A stretch of DNA of 64,000 nt, from positions 20,989 through 84,988 of the forward strand of contig NZ_JPUG01000066.1 of assembly GCF_000739015.1 (NCBI RefSeq). The letters run 5' to 3'. Below, piece after piece: positions 44,162 through 53,470 of the stretch. The stretch is from Microvirga sp. BSC39. GTDB lineage: Bacteria; Pseudomonadota; Alphaproteobacteria; Rhizobiales; Beijerinckiaceae. The position numbers and the translations under genes are program-made. The notes under the pieces are model-generated. The model was not told the origin of the DNA. It searched no databases and saw only the letters and a program-made list of their open reading frames with translations. Position 1 is the stretch's first letter. Each line of letters opens with the position of its first letter.

Positions 44162-45367
44162 TCAGATGGAGCGGCGACGAAGCGAGATCGCCAGACTGAA
44201 CAGCAATGCCCCTGCCGCCATGGCAATCAGGATTGCCCATGCCGTCCACAATGACGTGAAGGATGAACCCGGTGTCAGGGCCGACGAATAGGCCTGGATC
44301 GACCAGGCGTTCGGCGTCCACCATCCGGCCTCCTGCAGCCAGGGCGGCAGAAAGAAGCGCGGGACCATGCTGCCGCCGGCAGCGGACAGGATCAGCACCA
44401 CGAAGGTGGACAGAACCTGCGCCTGCTGACGGGAGGAGCAGATCACGCACAGGCTCAAGGCAAGGCCGGATGTGGCTGCCGCGACAGCGAGGGTCGTCGT
44501 CAGCCACGGGCCGAAGGAGGCGATGAAATCCACGCCATAAAGAAGATAGGCCGCGGCAAAGACCAGGGCCGCCTGCACGCTTCCCTGAGCAACGAGGAAC
44601 AGGAACTTTCCCAGGATGATCCTCGCGATGGCTCCGGGTCCTGCCAGCAGGCGATCATAGACGCCCAGGCGCCGCTCCTCGATGAGTCCCACAGCGCCCT
44701 GCACGGCCGCCAGAAGCAGGAACATCACCGCCACGGCTCCGGCATAGTAGGACACGGCCCAACCGGGATTCTTCGGCAGCGCCGACTCGCTGGCGACCAG
44801 TCCCGCATCGCGCATGCGCGGGTCGCTGCGTGTTTCGTCTGCCTTCTCCTTGAATGTCTCGTCTATCCAGATCCTCTGCTCGGATGTGATTCCCCCGATG
44901 GCTTCCAGGTCAGCCAGCACCTGGGCGAAGGCGACGTCCGGCATGTGCATCGCCAGCAGCCGCTGCAGGTGGCCTGCCATGATGGCCCCGGCAATGGCCC
45001 GCGCCTCGTGGGTGACGAGGAGGACCGGAGCGCCGGCACCGCGCTGGTTGAGATCGCTCCTGAGGATGAGCCCCAGATCGACGGCGCCATCCTTGACCAG
45101 GCCGCGCACGGTCCCGTCTGATGCATCCTCGCTGTACGTGACGCGCAGGGTCGGCTCCGAACGGAGCACCTGGACCAGCTGCGCGGTCGTCGGGGTTCGT
45201 GCCAGATCGGCGATGCCCACATGAAGCCGCAGCTGGTCGCCGCCGGCGGATGAGAAGATGGCCGCGAAGATCACGAAGATGAGCGGCGGCAGCACGAACG
45301 CCATAGCCAGAGCGCCCCGATCCCTGAGCAGGGTCAGGAGCATGACGCGGGCTGCCGGGAAGATCAT
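44162..45367 (-). CDS. ABC-2-type transporter permease
   Basis: A 401-residue inner-membrane exporter subunit. One N-terminal helix (LAMAFVLPPLIFVIFAAIFS) is followed by a large periplasmic loop (about 45-195) and five C-terminal helices with RLGVYDRLLAGPGAIARIIL, the typical ABC-2 core. This YhbS/YhhJ-like layout is common for exporters of drugs, lipids or polysaccharide parts. Its ATG overlaps the stop of the ATPase gene by four bases, so they form one exporter. Confidence 0.9.
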   Translation of the reverse strand: MIFPAARVMLLTLLRDRGALAMAFVLPPLIFVIFAAIFSSAGGDQLRLHVGIADLARTPTTAQLVQVLRSEPTLRVTYSEDASDGTVRGLVKDGAVDLGLILRSDLNQRGAGAPVLLVTHEARAIAGAIMAGHLQRLLAMHMPDVAFAQVLADLEAIGGITSEQRIWIDETFKEKADETRSDPRMRDAGLVASESALPKNPGWAVSYYAGAVAVMFLLLAAVQGAVGLIEERRLGVYDRLLAGPGAIARIILGKFLFLVAQGSVQAALVFAAAYLLYGVDFIASFGPWLTTTLAVAAATSGLALSLCVICSSRQQAQVLSTFVVLILSAAGGSMVPRFFLPPWLQEAGWWTPNAWSIQAYSSALTPGSSFTSLWTAWAILIAMAAGALLFSLAISLRRRSI

Positions 45368-46284
45368 GAGCGTGTGCCTTCCACATGAGCCAGCACATGC
45401 TCAAGCCCCGGCTCGCGCAGGCTGATCTCGTGCAGGTCGATCCCCTGCCGCCGGAGCGCAGCCGGCAGGGAGGCGAAGCCCTCCACGCCTGCCGACCACG
45501 AGGTCCATTCGAGCGGGTTGGCTGTCGGGGCGAATCCCAATCGTTCGAGAGTGCTCCTCACCGTGTCGCCCGGCTCCTGGCTCAAGGTCACGACCACCTC
45601 GCGCCTGTCTCCGAACATGCGGCGGAGAATGTCTCCGACAGGACCCTCCTCGGCCATCCGGCCGGATGCAAGGATGCCGATCCGGTCGGCCAAGGCTCTT
45701 GCCTCGTCGAGGTCGTGGGTCGTGAGCAGAATGGACATGCCCTGATCCCGCAGGCGCCTCAGGGTCCGGTGCAGCGACAGACGGGCATCCACGTCGACAC
45801 CGACAGTGGGCTCGTCCAGCAACAGGAGCCGGGGCCGCGTCAGCAGGGCAGCGGCGATGTTGGCCCGGCGCTTGTATCCACCGGAAAGATGGTCGATCAG
45901 ATCGCGCTGCCGGCCCTCCACCTGCACCAGGGCCATGGCCTCGGCGACGCGAGAGGAAATCTCCCGCTTCGCCAGCCCCGCCATTCCGGCCATGATCTCC
46001 AGGTTCTCCCGGACCGTCAGGCGTGGATAGAGGGCGATATCCTGCGGAACCAGGCTCATCAGGCGGCGGGGTGCGGCCTCCCGACCGGGGTCGCCTCCGA
46101 ACACCTGCACATCGCCGGATGCCGGCCGGAGCTGTCCCGTCAGGAGGCGCATAAGGGTCGTCTTGCCGGTACCGTTGCGCCCCAGCAGAGCGAAGATCTC
46201 GCCTTGTTTCAGGGCCAGGTTCAATCCCCGCAGAACCTCGCGTGCTCCCAGGCGGACATGAACCTCGGTCAGAACCGCAATCAC
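45364..46284 (-). CDS. ABC-2-type transporter ATP-binding protein
   Basis: A 306-residue ATPase with Walker A GRNGTGKTT, signature LSGGYKRR, Walker B LLLLDEPTVGVD and switch histidine in LLTTHDLDEA. It resembles exporter ATPases of the CcmA/NatA type. Partner of the downstream permease gene, with which it overlaps. Upstream 255 bases separate it from the divergent DUF2141 gene and show no gene. Confidence 0.93.
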   Translation of the reverse strand: MIAVLTEVHVRLGAREVLRGLNLALKQGEIFALLGRNGTGKTTLMRLLTGQLRPASGDVQVFGGDPGREAAPRRLMSLVPQDIALYPRLTVRENLEIMAGMAGLAKREISSRVAEAMALVQVEGRQRDLIDHLSGGYKRRANIAAALLTRPRLLLLDEPTVGVDVDARLSLHRTLRRLRDQGMSILLTTHDLDEARALADRIGILASGRMAEEGPVGDILRRMFGDRREVVVTLSQEPGDTVRSTLERLGFAPTANPLEWTSWSAGVEGFASLPAALRRQGIDLHEISLREPGLEHVLAHVEGTRS

Positions 46285-46539
46285 CAGCCCCTGATGCGCG
46301 GGCGCTGGCTCTTGGGTTCTCGACAGGTGCTGACGCGAAGGGATGGTTGTCTCCTAGGAAAGACCATGGATGCGGGCAGGCTTCTCCCGTCAGGAACCTA
46401 GCTTCGATTCCGGTTTCGGGAAGAGCACGCATTGATGTGATCGCCGGATGGGCCGGGAGCTCTCGCATTCTTGAAGCCACGCGCCAGGTTTGTTCTGGCC
46501 GGCCGCTCGCGGCCCGGTGTTCAACGAGGGGCACCATCC

Positions 46540-46962
46540 ATGCTTCGACCGACTATCGGAATGATCGCTGTTGTCATGCTTGCGGGCGTAGCGGAGGCAG
46601 CTCCCCTGACCGTTCAGGTGGAGGGCGCCGGTCCTGGGCAGGGTCCGGTCCTGATCGGCATCTGCTCCGGCTCCCTGGACTTCGGCTCCTGCCGGTACAG
46701 CCAGAACGTGCAGCCTCCAGCTGCGGAGTTCCAGGTCGTGTTCCCCGATGTTCCAGAGGGATCCTACGCCATCGCAGTCTTCCAGGACACGAACGGCAAC
46801 ACCAACCTCGACCGGGACCCGAGAGGGCTGCCCCTCGAACCCTATGGCTTCAGCAACGGCACGGGCCGCACGGCCCCACCCTCTTTCGAGGCTGCCCGCA
46901 TCAGGGTCGCGGGTCCCACGCTCACCAAGGTCCGCATCGCCCGCTCGCCTCTGGCGCGGTGA
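46540..46962 (+). CDS. DUF2141 exported protein
   Basis: A 140-residue periplasmic protein: signal peptide (MLRPTIGMIAVVMLAGVAEA), then the DUF2141 beta-sandwich with GQGPVLIGICSGSLDF, FPDVPEGSYAIAVFQDTNGN, TNLDRDPRGLPLEPYGFSNG. The DTNGNxxLDxD stretch looks like a calcium-binding or carboxypeptidase-regulatory-like loop. Function unknown. GAGGGG lies at a slightly long distance before the ATG. Confidence 0.88.
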   Translation: MLRPTIGMIAVVMLAGVAEAAPLTVQVEGAGPGQGPVLIGICSGSLDFGSCRYSQNVQPPAAEFQVVFPDVPEGSYAIAVFQDTNGNTNLDRDPRGLPLEPYGFSNGTGRTAPPSFEAARIRVAGPTLTKVRIARSPLAR

Positions 46963-47047
46963 ACCGGCTCGAAGGAACCGTGCTTCTGGAAATTGTAGTG
47001 GTGGGGTGGGGAAGAACGGGATTCGAACCCTATTCCGTAGAATAAAA

Positions 47048-47125
47048 TGGTCGGAGCGAGAGGATTTGAACCTCCGACCCCTAGTCCCCCAGACTAGTGC
47101 GCTAACCGGGCTGCGCTACGCTCCG
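47048..47125 (-). tRNA. tRNA-Pro (GGG)
   Basis: Minus strand: acceptor CGGAGCG/CGCTCCG, discriminator A, encoded CCA. Anticodon stem CTAGT/ACTAG encloses loop CTGGGGG, giving anticodon GGG. T-loop TTCAAAT with stem GGAGG/CCTCT region. A T-arm-like fragment lies next to its 3' end (see findings). Confidence 0.95.
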
Positions 47126-47285
47126 ACTGCCGAAAGGCTCGGATGCTCTAACTTTTTAGGAGCAGTCACGCAACCCTGAAATTGGTGCGCCGAACAGAAA
47201 GGCACCAAAACCGCATTCCTGCCTAAGCTTCTTTTGACCCGCGCAGGCGCTTCTGCACACGAGCCCTGTGGCGTGATTGAACCAG

Positions 47286-47660
47286 CTATTCAGCAGGCAC
47301 GGCCGATCCCTGCCCCGGGCGTCCGGACGGCGTGCCATTGGGGTTCATGCCGTATTTTTTGTAGAAGGCCTGACGATCCACCTCTTCCGCGGCTTGCATG
47401 CGCGCCCGTGCACTGGTCATCCAAGCCCGGTGGGCTGCCCGTCCGCCGACCATGAGGGGCAATGACGCAACGCCGGTGGAGTCGAAGGCTGCCGCAGCGC
47501 CTGCGGCGCCTTGAACCGTGCCGAAAGCGCGAGCCTCCGCCATCAGTTCATTATGCGTTGCAGCCGCGGCCGTCCCTGATTCATGGATCGGCTTGGCCGT
47601 TTGCTGACACCCGGAAACAGCGACAGAGAGAAGAAGGATGGAGAGAACAGTCCTAGTCAT
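47286..47660 (-). CDS. Small putative lipoprotein
   Basis: A 124-residue protein with a signal sequence and lipobox AVSGC (cysteine near 18). The mature part is alanine-rich and helical, with YKKYGMNPNGTPSGRPG near the end. No domain is recognised. The ATG at 47660 gives a proper lipoprotein signal; 25 further codons upstream do not. Confidence 0.7.
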   Translation of the reverse strand: MTRTVLSILLLSVAVSGCQQTAKPIHESGTAAAATHNELMAEARAFGTVQGAAGAAAAFDSTGVASLPLMVGGRAAHRAWMTSARARMQAAEEVDRQAFYKKYGMNPNGTPSGRPGQGSAVPAE

Positions 47661-47867
47661 AGTGCCTGAGCTCAAGAGAACGAAAGAAGCGCCTGCCGAT
47701 CGCGGGGCAACGCAACTTAAGCCATGATACAACATATTTAGCGCGTACCAAAGAAGTCTGTATCAACACTCGAGGTCACTTCTGAACTCGGCGGGCGGCT
47801 ATCGGAGGCTTCTCAAATCGATCTTTGGTCGTCGTTGAATTCGCGACCGCTGAATTCTTCAATCGAT

Positions 47868-47906
47868 GACAGCAGGGAGCAGATGCTTCCCCTCCACCCT
47901 GCTGTC
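47868..47906 (-). terminator. Hairpin downstream of the RTX-type gene
   Basis: GACAGCAGGG / CCCTGCTGTC form a perfect 10-base stem around a 19-base loop, about 20 bases past the RTX-type stop. There is no strong U-tract, so termination is likely but not certain. Confidence 0.5.
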
Positions 47907-47926
47907 TCTTCAGATACAGGAGGCAA

Positions 47927-48436
47927 TCAGATCGACTCGACCCAGAAGTCGGTTGAGGACATTTTCCGGCCTGCGCCGATCTTCACGATAGCGATGGCGT
48001 CTTTTGAGCCTGTTCCGTCCGCATCATAGTAAACGACGCCATTCTTTGGGTTGTAGATGATGCGATCATTGCTGTCGTGAGCCTTGGTGCCCTGCCAGAA
48101 GGCGCTGGCCTTCATCCAAGTGTCTGCCTTGCGGAGCCCTGAGAATGCGTATTTCGAGAGGCTTATCGTATCGTATTTTCCATTATAATCCGTAATCACG
48201 TCAGTTGATGCTCTCGACAGGGCAGAGTTTCCAAAGAAAAAGGTGTCGTAGCCACTGCCGCCCGTGAGTCGATCCTGCCCTCTGCTTCCGGAAATGAAGT
48301 CATCGCCAGCACCACCGTAGATCCGATCGTTTCCGCCGTTGCCCCAAAGATCGTTGGAAAACGCATCTCCATAGATCGTGTCGCGTCCGTCTGTACCTAA
48401 CGCAACTTTATTACCCTGAGCATAGATGACAGCCAT
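47927..48436 (-). CDS. Small RTX-type calcium-binding protein
   Basis: A 169-residue protein without a classical signal peptide. Residues about 12-65 carry RTX nonapeptide-like repeats (GTDGRDTIYGD, GNGGNDRIYGGAGDDFISG, GGSGYDTFFFG), which bind calcium outside the cell. The C-terminal part (DVITDYNGKYDTISLSKYAF, then VYYDADGTGSKDAIAIVKIG) matches the C-terminal secretion region of type I-secreted proteins. No type I secretion genes lie in the window. GGAGGG precedes the start. A perfect palindrome CCAAGCT-TC-AGCTTGG (48490-48505) lies 54 bases upstream and may be a control site. Confidence 0.88.
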   Translation of the reverse strand: MAVIYAQGNKVALGTDGRDTIYGDAFSNDLWGNGGNDRIYGGAGDDFISGSRGQDRLTGGSGYDTFFFGNSALSRASTDVITDYNGKYDTISLSKYAFSGLRKADTWMKASAFWQGTKAHDSNDRIIYNPKNGVVYYDADGTGSKDAIAIVKIGAGRKMSSTDFWVESI

Positions 48437-48713
48437 TTCAGGCCCTCCGTTACCAAGCTTCTGTACGGCCCCGCATGTCTGGTGTCGTGCCAAGCTTCAG
48501 CTTGGTTCTGTGAGATCGCTATACGTAATTACATTTGCCCGCTGAGGAAGCTGTGCGGTACCGCACGGGACTGTGAACGCGGGCTTCGGTGCAGGCAACC
48601 GCCGAGCTGAAACCTTCCTGCGGCCATGGCGTTCGCCCCGTAACGGCGGCCCAGAGTCGAGCGCCATCTTCGGCGTGTCGCGGCCGAGCCGTGATTTTCA
48701 GCAGGAGAGACTT

Positions 48714-49334
48714 ATGGATCGTCGTGCGCTCCTCGGCGGCTTGGCCGCCGCGCTTGTCATTGCCCCCGCCCTCGCTCAAACGAGCGGCTCCTCTTCCACC
48801 ATGCCGTCCCAGTCGTCGGGCCGCATGCCCATGAGCCAGACCGGCGGCCAGATGAGCCAGGCGGACATGCAGCACATGCAGCAGACCATGCAGCTCGGCA
48901 TGGTGGCCCTGGAGTCGAGCCGGATCGCGATGAACAAGGTCCGCAACGAGGACCTGAAGCGTTTCGCGAATTTCGAGGTGCAGGAGCAGACCACCCTGTC
49001 GGAGGTTCTGCGCTCCATGATGGACCCTGGAGCGACCGCCGCGACGGGATCGGCAAGCAGCCAGTCCGGTCAGTCGACCATGCCGGCCATGCAGATGGAT
49101 GCCAGCGCCCGTGACATGATGCAGAAGATGCAGAACCAGCAGGCCGGCGCCGAATTCGACAAGATGTACCTGGAAGCGCAGCTGCAGGGTCACCGCGACC
49201 TCCTGCAGGTTCAGGAGCGCTACCTTCAGTCCAACCCGCAGAACCGCGAGCACATGAACGTGGCCAAGATGGCCCGCGGCCATATCAGCGAGCACATCGC
49301 CATGCTCGAGGACCTGCAGAAGACTATGCGCTAA
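48714..49334 (+). CDS. DUF4142 exported protein
   Basis: A 206-residue protein of the DUF4142 (ferritin-like helical) family. Signal sequence with paired arginines (MDRRALLGGLAAALVIAPAL then AQ), a Ser/Met/Gln-rich linker, then helices MQLGMVALESSRIAMNKVRN, DLKRFANFEVQEQTTLSEVL and MYLEAQLQGHRDLLQVQERY. It is unusually rich in methionine, which is common in this family and may relate to metal or oxidative stress, but this is inference. CAGGAG precedes the start; an ORF beginning earlier at 48573 lacks one. Confidence 0.88.
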   Translation: MDRRALLGGLAAALVIAPALAQTSGSSSTMPSQSSGRMPMSQTGGQMSQADMQHMQQTMQLGMVALESSRIAMNKVRNEDLKRFANFEVQEQTTLSEVLRSMMDPGATAATGSASSQSGQSTMPAMQMDASARDMMQKMQNQQAGAEFDKMYLEAQLQGHRDLLQVQERYLQSNPQNREHMNVAKMARGHISEHIAMLEDLQKTMR

Positions 49335-49355
49335 AGCGCCAGACGGCAGAAAAAA

Positions 49356-49384
49356 GCCCGCTCCGGTCGATGGCTGGAGCGGGC
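49356..49384. terminator. Hairpin after the DUF4142 gene
   Basis: GCCCGCTCC / GGAGCGGGC with an 11-base loop. An A-run precedes it, so the U-tract is on the minus-strand side; as a plus-strand terminator it is weaker. Confidence 0.5.
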
Positions 49385-49571
49385 GAGTCTCAGGAGTAAT
49401 CCTTGGAGGGATCTTTCCCAAACCCGGATGGAACCCGAATGTTTCATGGAGCGGGTGCGGCGTTCCAACCCATCGTTGAAGCCGACCGCAGCCTCATACG
49501 CTCCAGTGAACTTCTTCAGAGTACCAGCCGTTCTCATGCTGCCGCCGTGGCGAGGATGGAACGGTGCCGGC

Positions 49572-50150
49572 ATGCAGGGCAGCCTGAAACAACGAGAAGC
49601 AGTCCCGAGGGGCAGCCCGAGCACGCCTCCGGCCCAGCCAACCGGCTTTACCTCCGTACTTGAGCGGAACATCGAGGCTCTGCGGCGCAAACGCGAGGAG
49701 GATGAGCGGAAGGCCAGCCTCCAGGACCGGATCGCTCAGGTCATCACCCGCTTCACCGGCAGCATGGCTTTCGTCTATGTCCACTTGGTCCTCGTGGGCG
49801 GGTGGGTTGCCGCCAATCTTGGGATCGTTCCCGGTGTGCCGATCTTCGATCCGACGTTCGTGATCCTCGCCACCTGTGCGTCTGTGGAGGCGATCTTTCT
49901 CTCCACCTTCGTCTTGATCAGCCAAAACCGGGCATCCGCGGAAGCGGATCGAAGGGCGGAGCTCGATCTCCAGACCAACCTTCTCTCCGAACATGAGATA
50001 ACGCGGCTTTTGACGCTCACGCGCGCCATCGCGGAGCATCTGGGGATCCGGGAAGCGAACGATCCCAGCCTTGCGGAACTCGAACGGCATGTTGCGCCGG
50101 AAAAAGTGCTCGATCGCCTGACGGAGGACGAGAGCAACGGCCCGCCCTGA
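49572..50150 (+). CDS. DUF1003 membrane protein
   Basis: A 192-residue inner-membrane protein. A charged N-terminal helix (SVLERNIEALRRKREEDERK) precedes the DUF1003 core: DRIAQVITRFTGSMAFVYVH, LVGGWVAANLG, FDPTFVILATCASVEAIFLS and TFVLISQNR, two to three membrane helices. A cytoplasmic helical tail follows. Function unknown. Start uncertain: in-frame ATGs occur at 49428, 49536 and 49572; none has an ideal ribosome site, and 49572 gives the usual family length. Confidence 0.82.
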   Translation: MQGSLKQREAVPRGSPSTPPAQPTGFTSVLERNIEALRRKREEDERKASLQDRIAQVITRFTGSMAFVYVHLVLVGGWVAANLGIVPGVPIFDPTFVILATCASVEAIFLSTFVLISQNRASAEADRRAELDLQTNLLSEHEITRLLTLTRAIAEHLGIREANDPSLAELERHVAPEKVLDRLTEDESNGPP

Positions 50151-50188
50151 CGAGGCGCCTCAAGGGGATCAGGCGAGGTGGGGAGAAA

Positions 50189-50264
50189 TGGTGGGCGGTG
50201 AGGGGATCGAACCCCCGACCTGCGGTGTGTAAAACCGATGCTCTACCAGCTGAGCTAACCGCCC
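50189..50264 (-). tRNA. tRNA-Val (UAC)
   Basis: Minus strand: acceptor GGGCGGT/ACCGCCC, discriminator A, encoded CCA. Loop TTTACAC in the anticodon stem CGGT/ACCG gives TAC. The outermost anticodon-stem pair is a T-C mismatch. T-loop TTCGATC with GGGGG/CCCCT stem region. Confidence 0.94.
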
Positions 50265-50288
50265 GACAGGCCTGACATAAAAACAGAA

Positions 50289-50313
50289 GGCCAACAACGC
50301 AAGCGCCGTTGGC
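50289..50313 (-). terminator. Terminator of hup
   Basis: GGCCAAC / GTTGGCC around a 11-12 base GC-rich loop, followed on the minus strand by a T-rich tract. It lies about 30 bases past the hup stop. Confidence 0.7.
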
Positions 50314-50345
50314 CCTCATGGCAGTCAATCGCTGTCAAAAAGCGA

Positions 50346-50624
50346 TTACTTCGCGTTGACGGCGTCCTTCAGGCCGGCGCCGGCGCGGAACTTGGGGGTC
50401 TTGGAAGCGGGAACCTTGACCTTCTCGCCGGTGCGCGGGTTGCGCGCCTCGCCGGCTGCGCGGTTGGTCACCACGAACGTGCCGAAACCGACGATCTTGA
50501 CCTCGTCGCCCTGCTTCAGAGCGCCGGTGATCGCCTCGATGGCGGCGTCGATCGCATCACCAGCCTGGCCACGCGAAAGGCCCACCTTGTCGGCGACGGC
50601 CGCAACGAGCTCGCCTTTATTCAT
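50346..50624 (-). CDS. hup: HU-family nucleoid protein
   Basis: A 92-residue HU protein that bends and compacts DNA as a dimer. It has MNKGELVAAVADKVGLSRGQ, the VKIVGFGTFVV strand and the DNA-arm motif ARNPRTGEKVKVPASKTPKF, complete. Located after lon in the order tig-clpP-clpX-lon-hup, widely conserved in alphaproteobacteria, where it is called hupB. The 191-base gap and the lon terminator show it has its own promoter. Confidence 0.97.
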   Translation of the reverse strand: MNKGELVAAVADKVGLSRGQAGDAIDAAIEAITGALKQGDEVKIVGFGTFVVTNRAAGEARNPRTGEKVKVPASKTPKFRAGAGLKDAVNAK

Positions 50625-50764
50625 GTCTTATCCTCCAGTGATCACGGCAGCCGCAAAAGGAAATGGTCCACCGTTTCAGGGACCACCCGTTTGGCGCAAA
50701 GCTTATCCGTAAGCAACCCCGAAGTGGCTGAAAACAGCCGTTTTTCGGCACATTTTCCCAAAAA

Positions 50765-50794
50765 GAAGCCTCCGGACTCGCGTCCGGAGGCTTC
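50765..50794 (-). terminator. Terminator of lon
   Basis: GAAGCCTCCGGA / TCCGGAGGCTTC, a 12-base perfect stem with a six-base loop. On the minus strand the U-tract (complement of CCCAAAAA) follows. It begins about 20 bases after the lon stop. Confidence 0.92.
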
Positions 50795-50815
50795 TGCCGT
50801 TACGTCAGGTTGAGG

Positions 50816-53242
50816 CTAGTGAGCCACGACCCCGGTCGAGTCGTCCTCGACGGCAGGCTTCGGCCCCTTAGGAACAGAAGCCTCGTCCCACTCGATCGGC
50901 TCGGGCATGCGCACCAGGGCATGCTGGAGAACCTGATCCATCATCGAGACCGGCACGATCTCCAGGCCGTTCTTCACGCTCGCCGGGATGTCGGCCAAGT
51001 CCTTGGCGTTTTCCTCGGGGATCAGCACCTTCTTGATGCCGCCGCGCAGGGCCGCCAGGAGCTTCTCCTTCAGGCCGCCGATCGGCAGCACCCTGCCCCG
51101 CAGCGTGACCTCACCCGTCATGGCGATATCGCGGCGAACCGGGATGCTCGTGATGACGGACACGATGGCGGTCGCCATGGCGATACCGGCGGACGGGCCA
51201 TCCTTGGGCGTTGCGCCTTCCGGCACGTGCACGTGGATGTCGCGACGGTCGAACATGGGCGGCTCGACGCCGAAATCGACGGCCCGGGAGCGGACATAGG
51301 ACGCCGCAGCCGAGATCGATTCCTTCATGACGTCACGCAGGTTGCCCGTGACGGTCATCTTGCCCTTGCCCGGCATCATGATGCCTTCGATGGTTAGCAG
51401 CTCGCCGCCCACCTCGGTCCAGGCCAGACCCGTGACCGCACCGACCATGTCCTCGGTCTCGGCCTCGCCGTAGCGATAGCGCGGGGGTCCCAGGAACTCC
51501 GGCAGGTTAGCGGTCGTGACCTCCACCGACTTGACCTTGGAGATCAGGATCTCCTTCACGGCCTTGCGGATGAGATTGGCCAGCTCGCGCTCGAGGTTAC
51601 GCACGCCCGCCTCGCGGGTGTAGCGGCGGATCAGCATGAGGAGTGCCTCGTCGCCGATCTTCCACTCCTTCTCCGCCAAGCCATGCTTCTTCATGGACGA
51701 CGGGATCAGGTGGGTGCGGGCAATCTCGGCCTTCTCTTCCTCGGTGTAACCCGCGATGCGGATCACTTCCATACGGTCGAGAAGCGGGCCGGGAATGTTG
51801 AGCGTGTTGGCCGTCGTCACGAACATCACGTTGGACAGGTCGTAGTCGACCTCCAGGTAATGGTCGTTGAAGGTCGAGTTCTGCTCAGGGTCGAGAACCT
51901 CGAGCAGGGCCGCCGACGGGTCGCCGCGGAAGTCCATGCCCATCTTGTCGATCTCGTCGAGCAGGATGAGCGGGTTGGACGTCTTGGCCTTGCGCATCGA
52001 CTGGACGATCTTGCCAGGCATCGAGCCGATATAGGTCCGGCGGTGGCCGCGGATCTCCGACTCGTCACGGACGCCGCCGAGCGACATGCGCACGAACTCG
52101 CGGCCCGTGGCCTTGGCGATCGACTTGCCGAGCGAGGTCTTGCCCACGCCGGGAGGACCGACGAGGCAGAGGATCGGGCCCGTGAGCTTGTTGGCGCGCT
52201 GCTGCACGGCCAGGTACTCGACGATGCGCTCCTTGACCTTCTCGAGGCCGTAGTGATCCGCATCGAGCAGATCCTGGGCGGCCTTCAGGTCCTTCTTCAT
52301 CTTCGAGCGGCGGTTCCACGGGATCCCGAGCAGCCAGTCGAGATAGTTGCGCACGACGGTGGCTTCCGCCGACATGGGCGACATCTGGCGGAGCTTCTTG
52401 AGCTCGCCCATCGCCTTCTCGCGGGCTTCCTTCGTGAACTTGGTCTTCTCGATCTTCTCCTCGAGCTCGGCCAGCTCGTCGCGACCTTCGTCGTCGCCGA
52501 GCTCCTTCTGGATCGCCTTCATCTGCTCGTTGAGGTAGTACTCGCGCTGCGTCTTCTCCATCTGACGCTTCACGCGGGTGCGGATCCGCTTCTCGACCTG
52601 GAGAACCGAAATCTCGCTCTCCATCATGCCGAGCACCTTCTCCAGGCGCTGGGCAACGGTCGGGGTTTCGAGAATCGCCTGCTTGTCGGCGATCTTGATG
52701 GCCAAGTGCGAAGCGATGGTGTCGGCGAGCTTGGCCGGCTCGTCGATCTGGGTCACCGCGGTCACGACCTCGGGCGACACCTTCTTGTTGAGCTTCACGT
52801 AGTTCTCGAACTCGGACACCACGGAGCGGGCAAGCGCCTCGGCCTCCACCTGATCGCCGAGCGAGTCGGGCAGAGCCTCGGCCTCGGCCTCGTAATATTC
52901 GTCCGTGCGGGTATAGGTCTTGACCTGGGCCCGGCTCGCGCCCTCGACCAGCACCTTCACGGTGCCGTCGGGCAGCTTCAGAAGCTGCAGAACGTTCGCC
53001 AGCGTACCGACCTTGTAGATCGCATCCGTTGCCGGATCGTCATCCGTCGCGTCGATCTGGGTTGCCAGAAGGATATGACGATCCCCCTTGACCACTTCCT
53101 CAAGCGCGCGGATCGACTTTTCGCGGCCGACGAAGAGCGGCACGATCATGTGCGGAAAGACAACAATGTCGCGCAGAGGCAGAACCGCATAGGTTCCGGT
53201 CGAGCCTGGAACAACAGGCTGACGTGGCTTCGATTGTGTCAT
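50816..53242 (-). CDS. lon: ATP-dependent Lon protease
   Basis: Lon degrades misfolded and regulatory proteins in the cytoplasm. The 808-residue chain has the LON substrate-binding N-domain ([20 protein letters not shown]), a coiled-coil region, an AAA module with Walker [10 protein letters not shown] and Walker [13 protein letters not shown], and a C-terminal protease with the Ser-Lys dyad (about Ser684 in DGPSAG and Lys727 in GGLKEK). Complete. A sigma32-like promoter lies about 150 bases upstream in the clpX-lon gap and a strong terminator follows. Confidence 0.98.
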   Translation of the reverse strand: MTQSKPRQPVVPGSTGTYAVLPLRDIVVFPHMIVPLFVGREKSIRALEEVVKGDRHILLATQIDATDDDPATDAIYKVGTLANVLQLLKLPDGTVKVLVEGASRAQVKTYTRTDEYYEAEAEALPDSLGDQVEAEALARSVVSEFENYVKLNKKVSPEVVTAVTQIDEPAKLADTIASHLAIKIADKQAILETPTVAQRLEKVLGMMESEISVLQVEKRIRTRVKRQMEKTQREYYLNEQMKAIQKELGDDEGRDELAELEEKIEKTKFTKEAREKAMGELKKLRQMSPMSAEATVVRNYLDWLLGIPWNRRSKMKKDLKAAQDLLDADHYGLEKVKERIVEYLAVQQRANKLTGPILCLVGPPGVGKTSLGKSIAKATGREFVRMSLGGVRDESEIRGHRRTYIGSMPGKIVQSMRKAKTSNPLILLDEIDKMGMDFRGDPSAALLEVLDPEQNSTFNDHYLEVDYDLSNVMFVTTANTLNIPGPLLDRMEVIRIAGYTEEEKAEIARTHLIPSSMKKHGLAEKEWKIGDEALLMLIRRYTREAGVRNLERELANLIRKAVKEILISKVKSVEVTTANLPEFLGPPRYRYGEAETEDMVGAVTGLAWTEVGGELLTIEGIMMPGKGKMTVTGNLRDVMKESISAAASYVRSRAVDFGVEPPMFDRRDIHVHVPEGATPKDGPSAGIAMATAIVSVITSIPVRRDIAMTGEVTLRGRVLPIGGLKEKLLAALRGGIKKVLIPEENAKDLADIPASVKNGLEIVPVSMMDQVLQHALVRMPEPIEWDEASVPKGPKPAVEDDSTGVVAH

Positions 53243-53392
53243 GAGACGACTTCCTTTTGACTGCGTCCGGGAATCCCCTCACATGAGCTGGACCTCAGAC
53301 GGATAACCGGAATGCTCAGGCTCTTGTTATGGGCTGCATCCGGTACGCCGGGCCCTCCCTCGGGCGATGAGCAGATAGCTCCGGCGCAAGAC

Positions 53393-53424
53393 ATAATGTG
53401 GCGTTGCGGACGTATCCTTTCAAG
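53393..53424 (-). promoter_or_regulatory. Sigma32-like heat-shock promoter upstream of lon
   Basis: On the minus strand CTTGAAA, 16 bases, then CCACATTA, close to the sigma32 pattern CTTGAAA-N11-16-CCCCATNT. It lies in the 228-base clpX-lon gap, about 150 bases before lon, where heat control is expected. Confidence 0.55.
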
Positions 53425-53470
53425 AAGATCGCCCGCAACGGATGGGTTCATGGGAGCCCCTGAGCCGACC

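Noticed and set aside
46748..47179. 143-codon plus-strand frame crossing tRNA-Pro
   Set aside because: Its end reads like the well-known spurious tRNA-Pro translation; it overlaps the DUF2141 gene in another frame.
51683..53260. 525-codon plus-strand open frame
   Set aside because: Shadow of lon, with Leu/His/Arg-rich content and no ribosome site.
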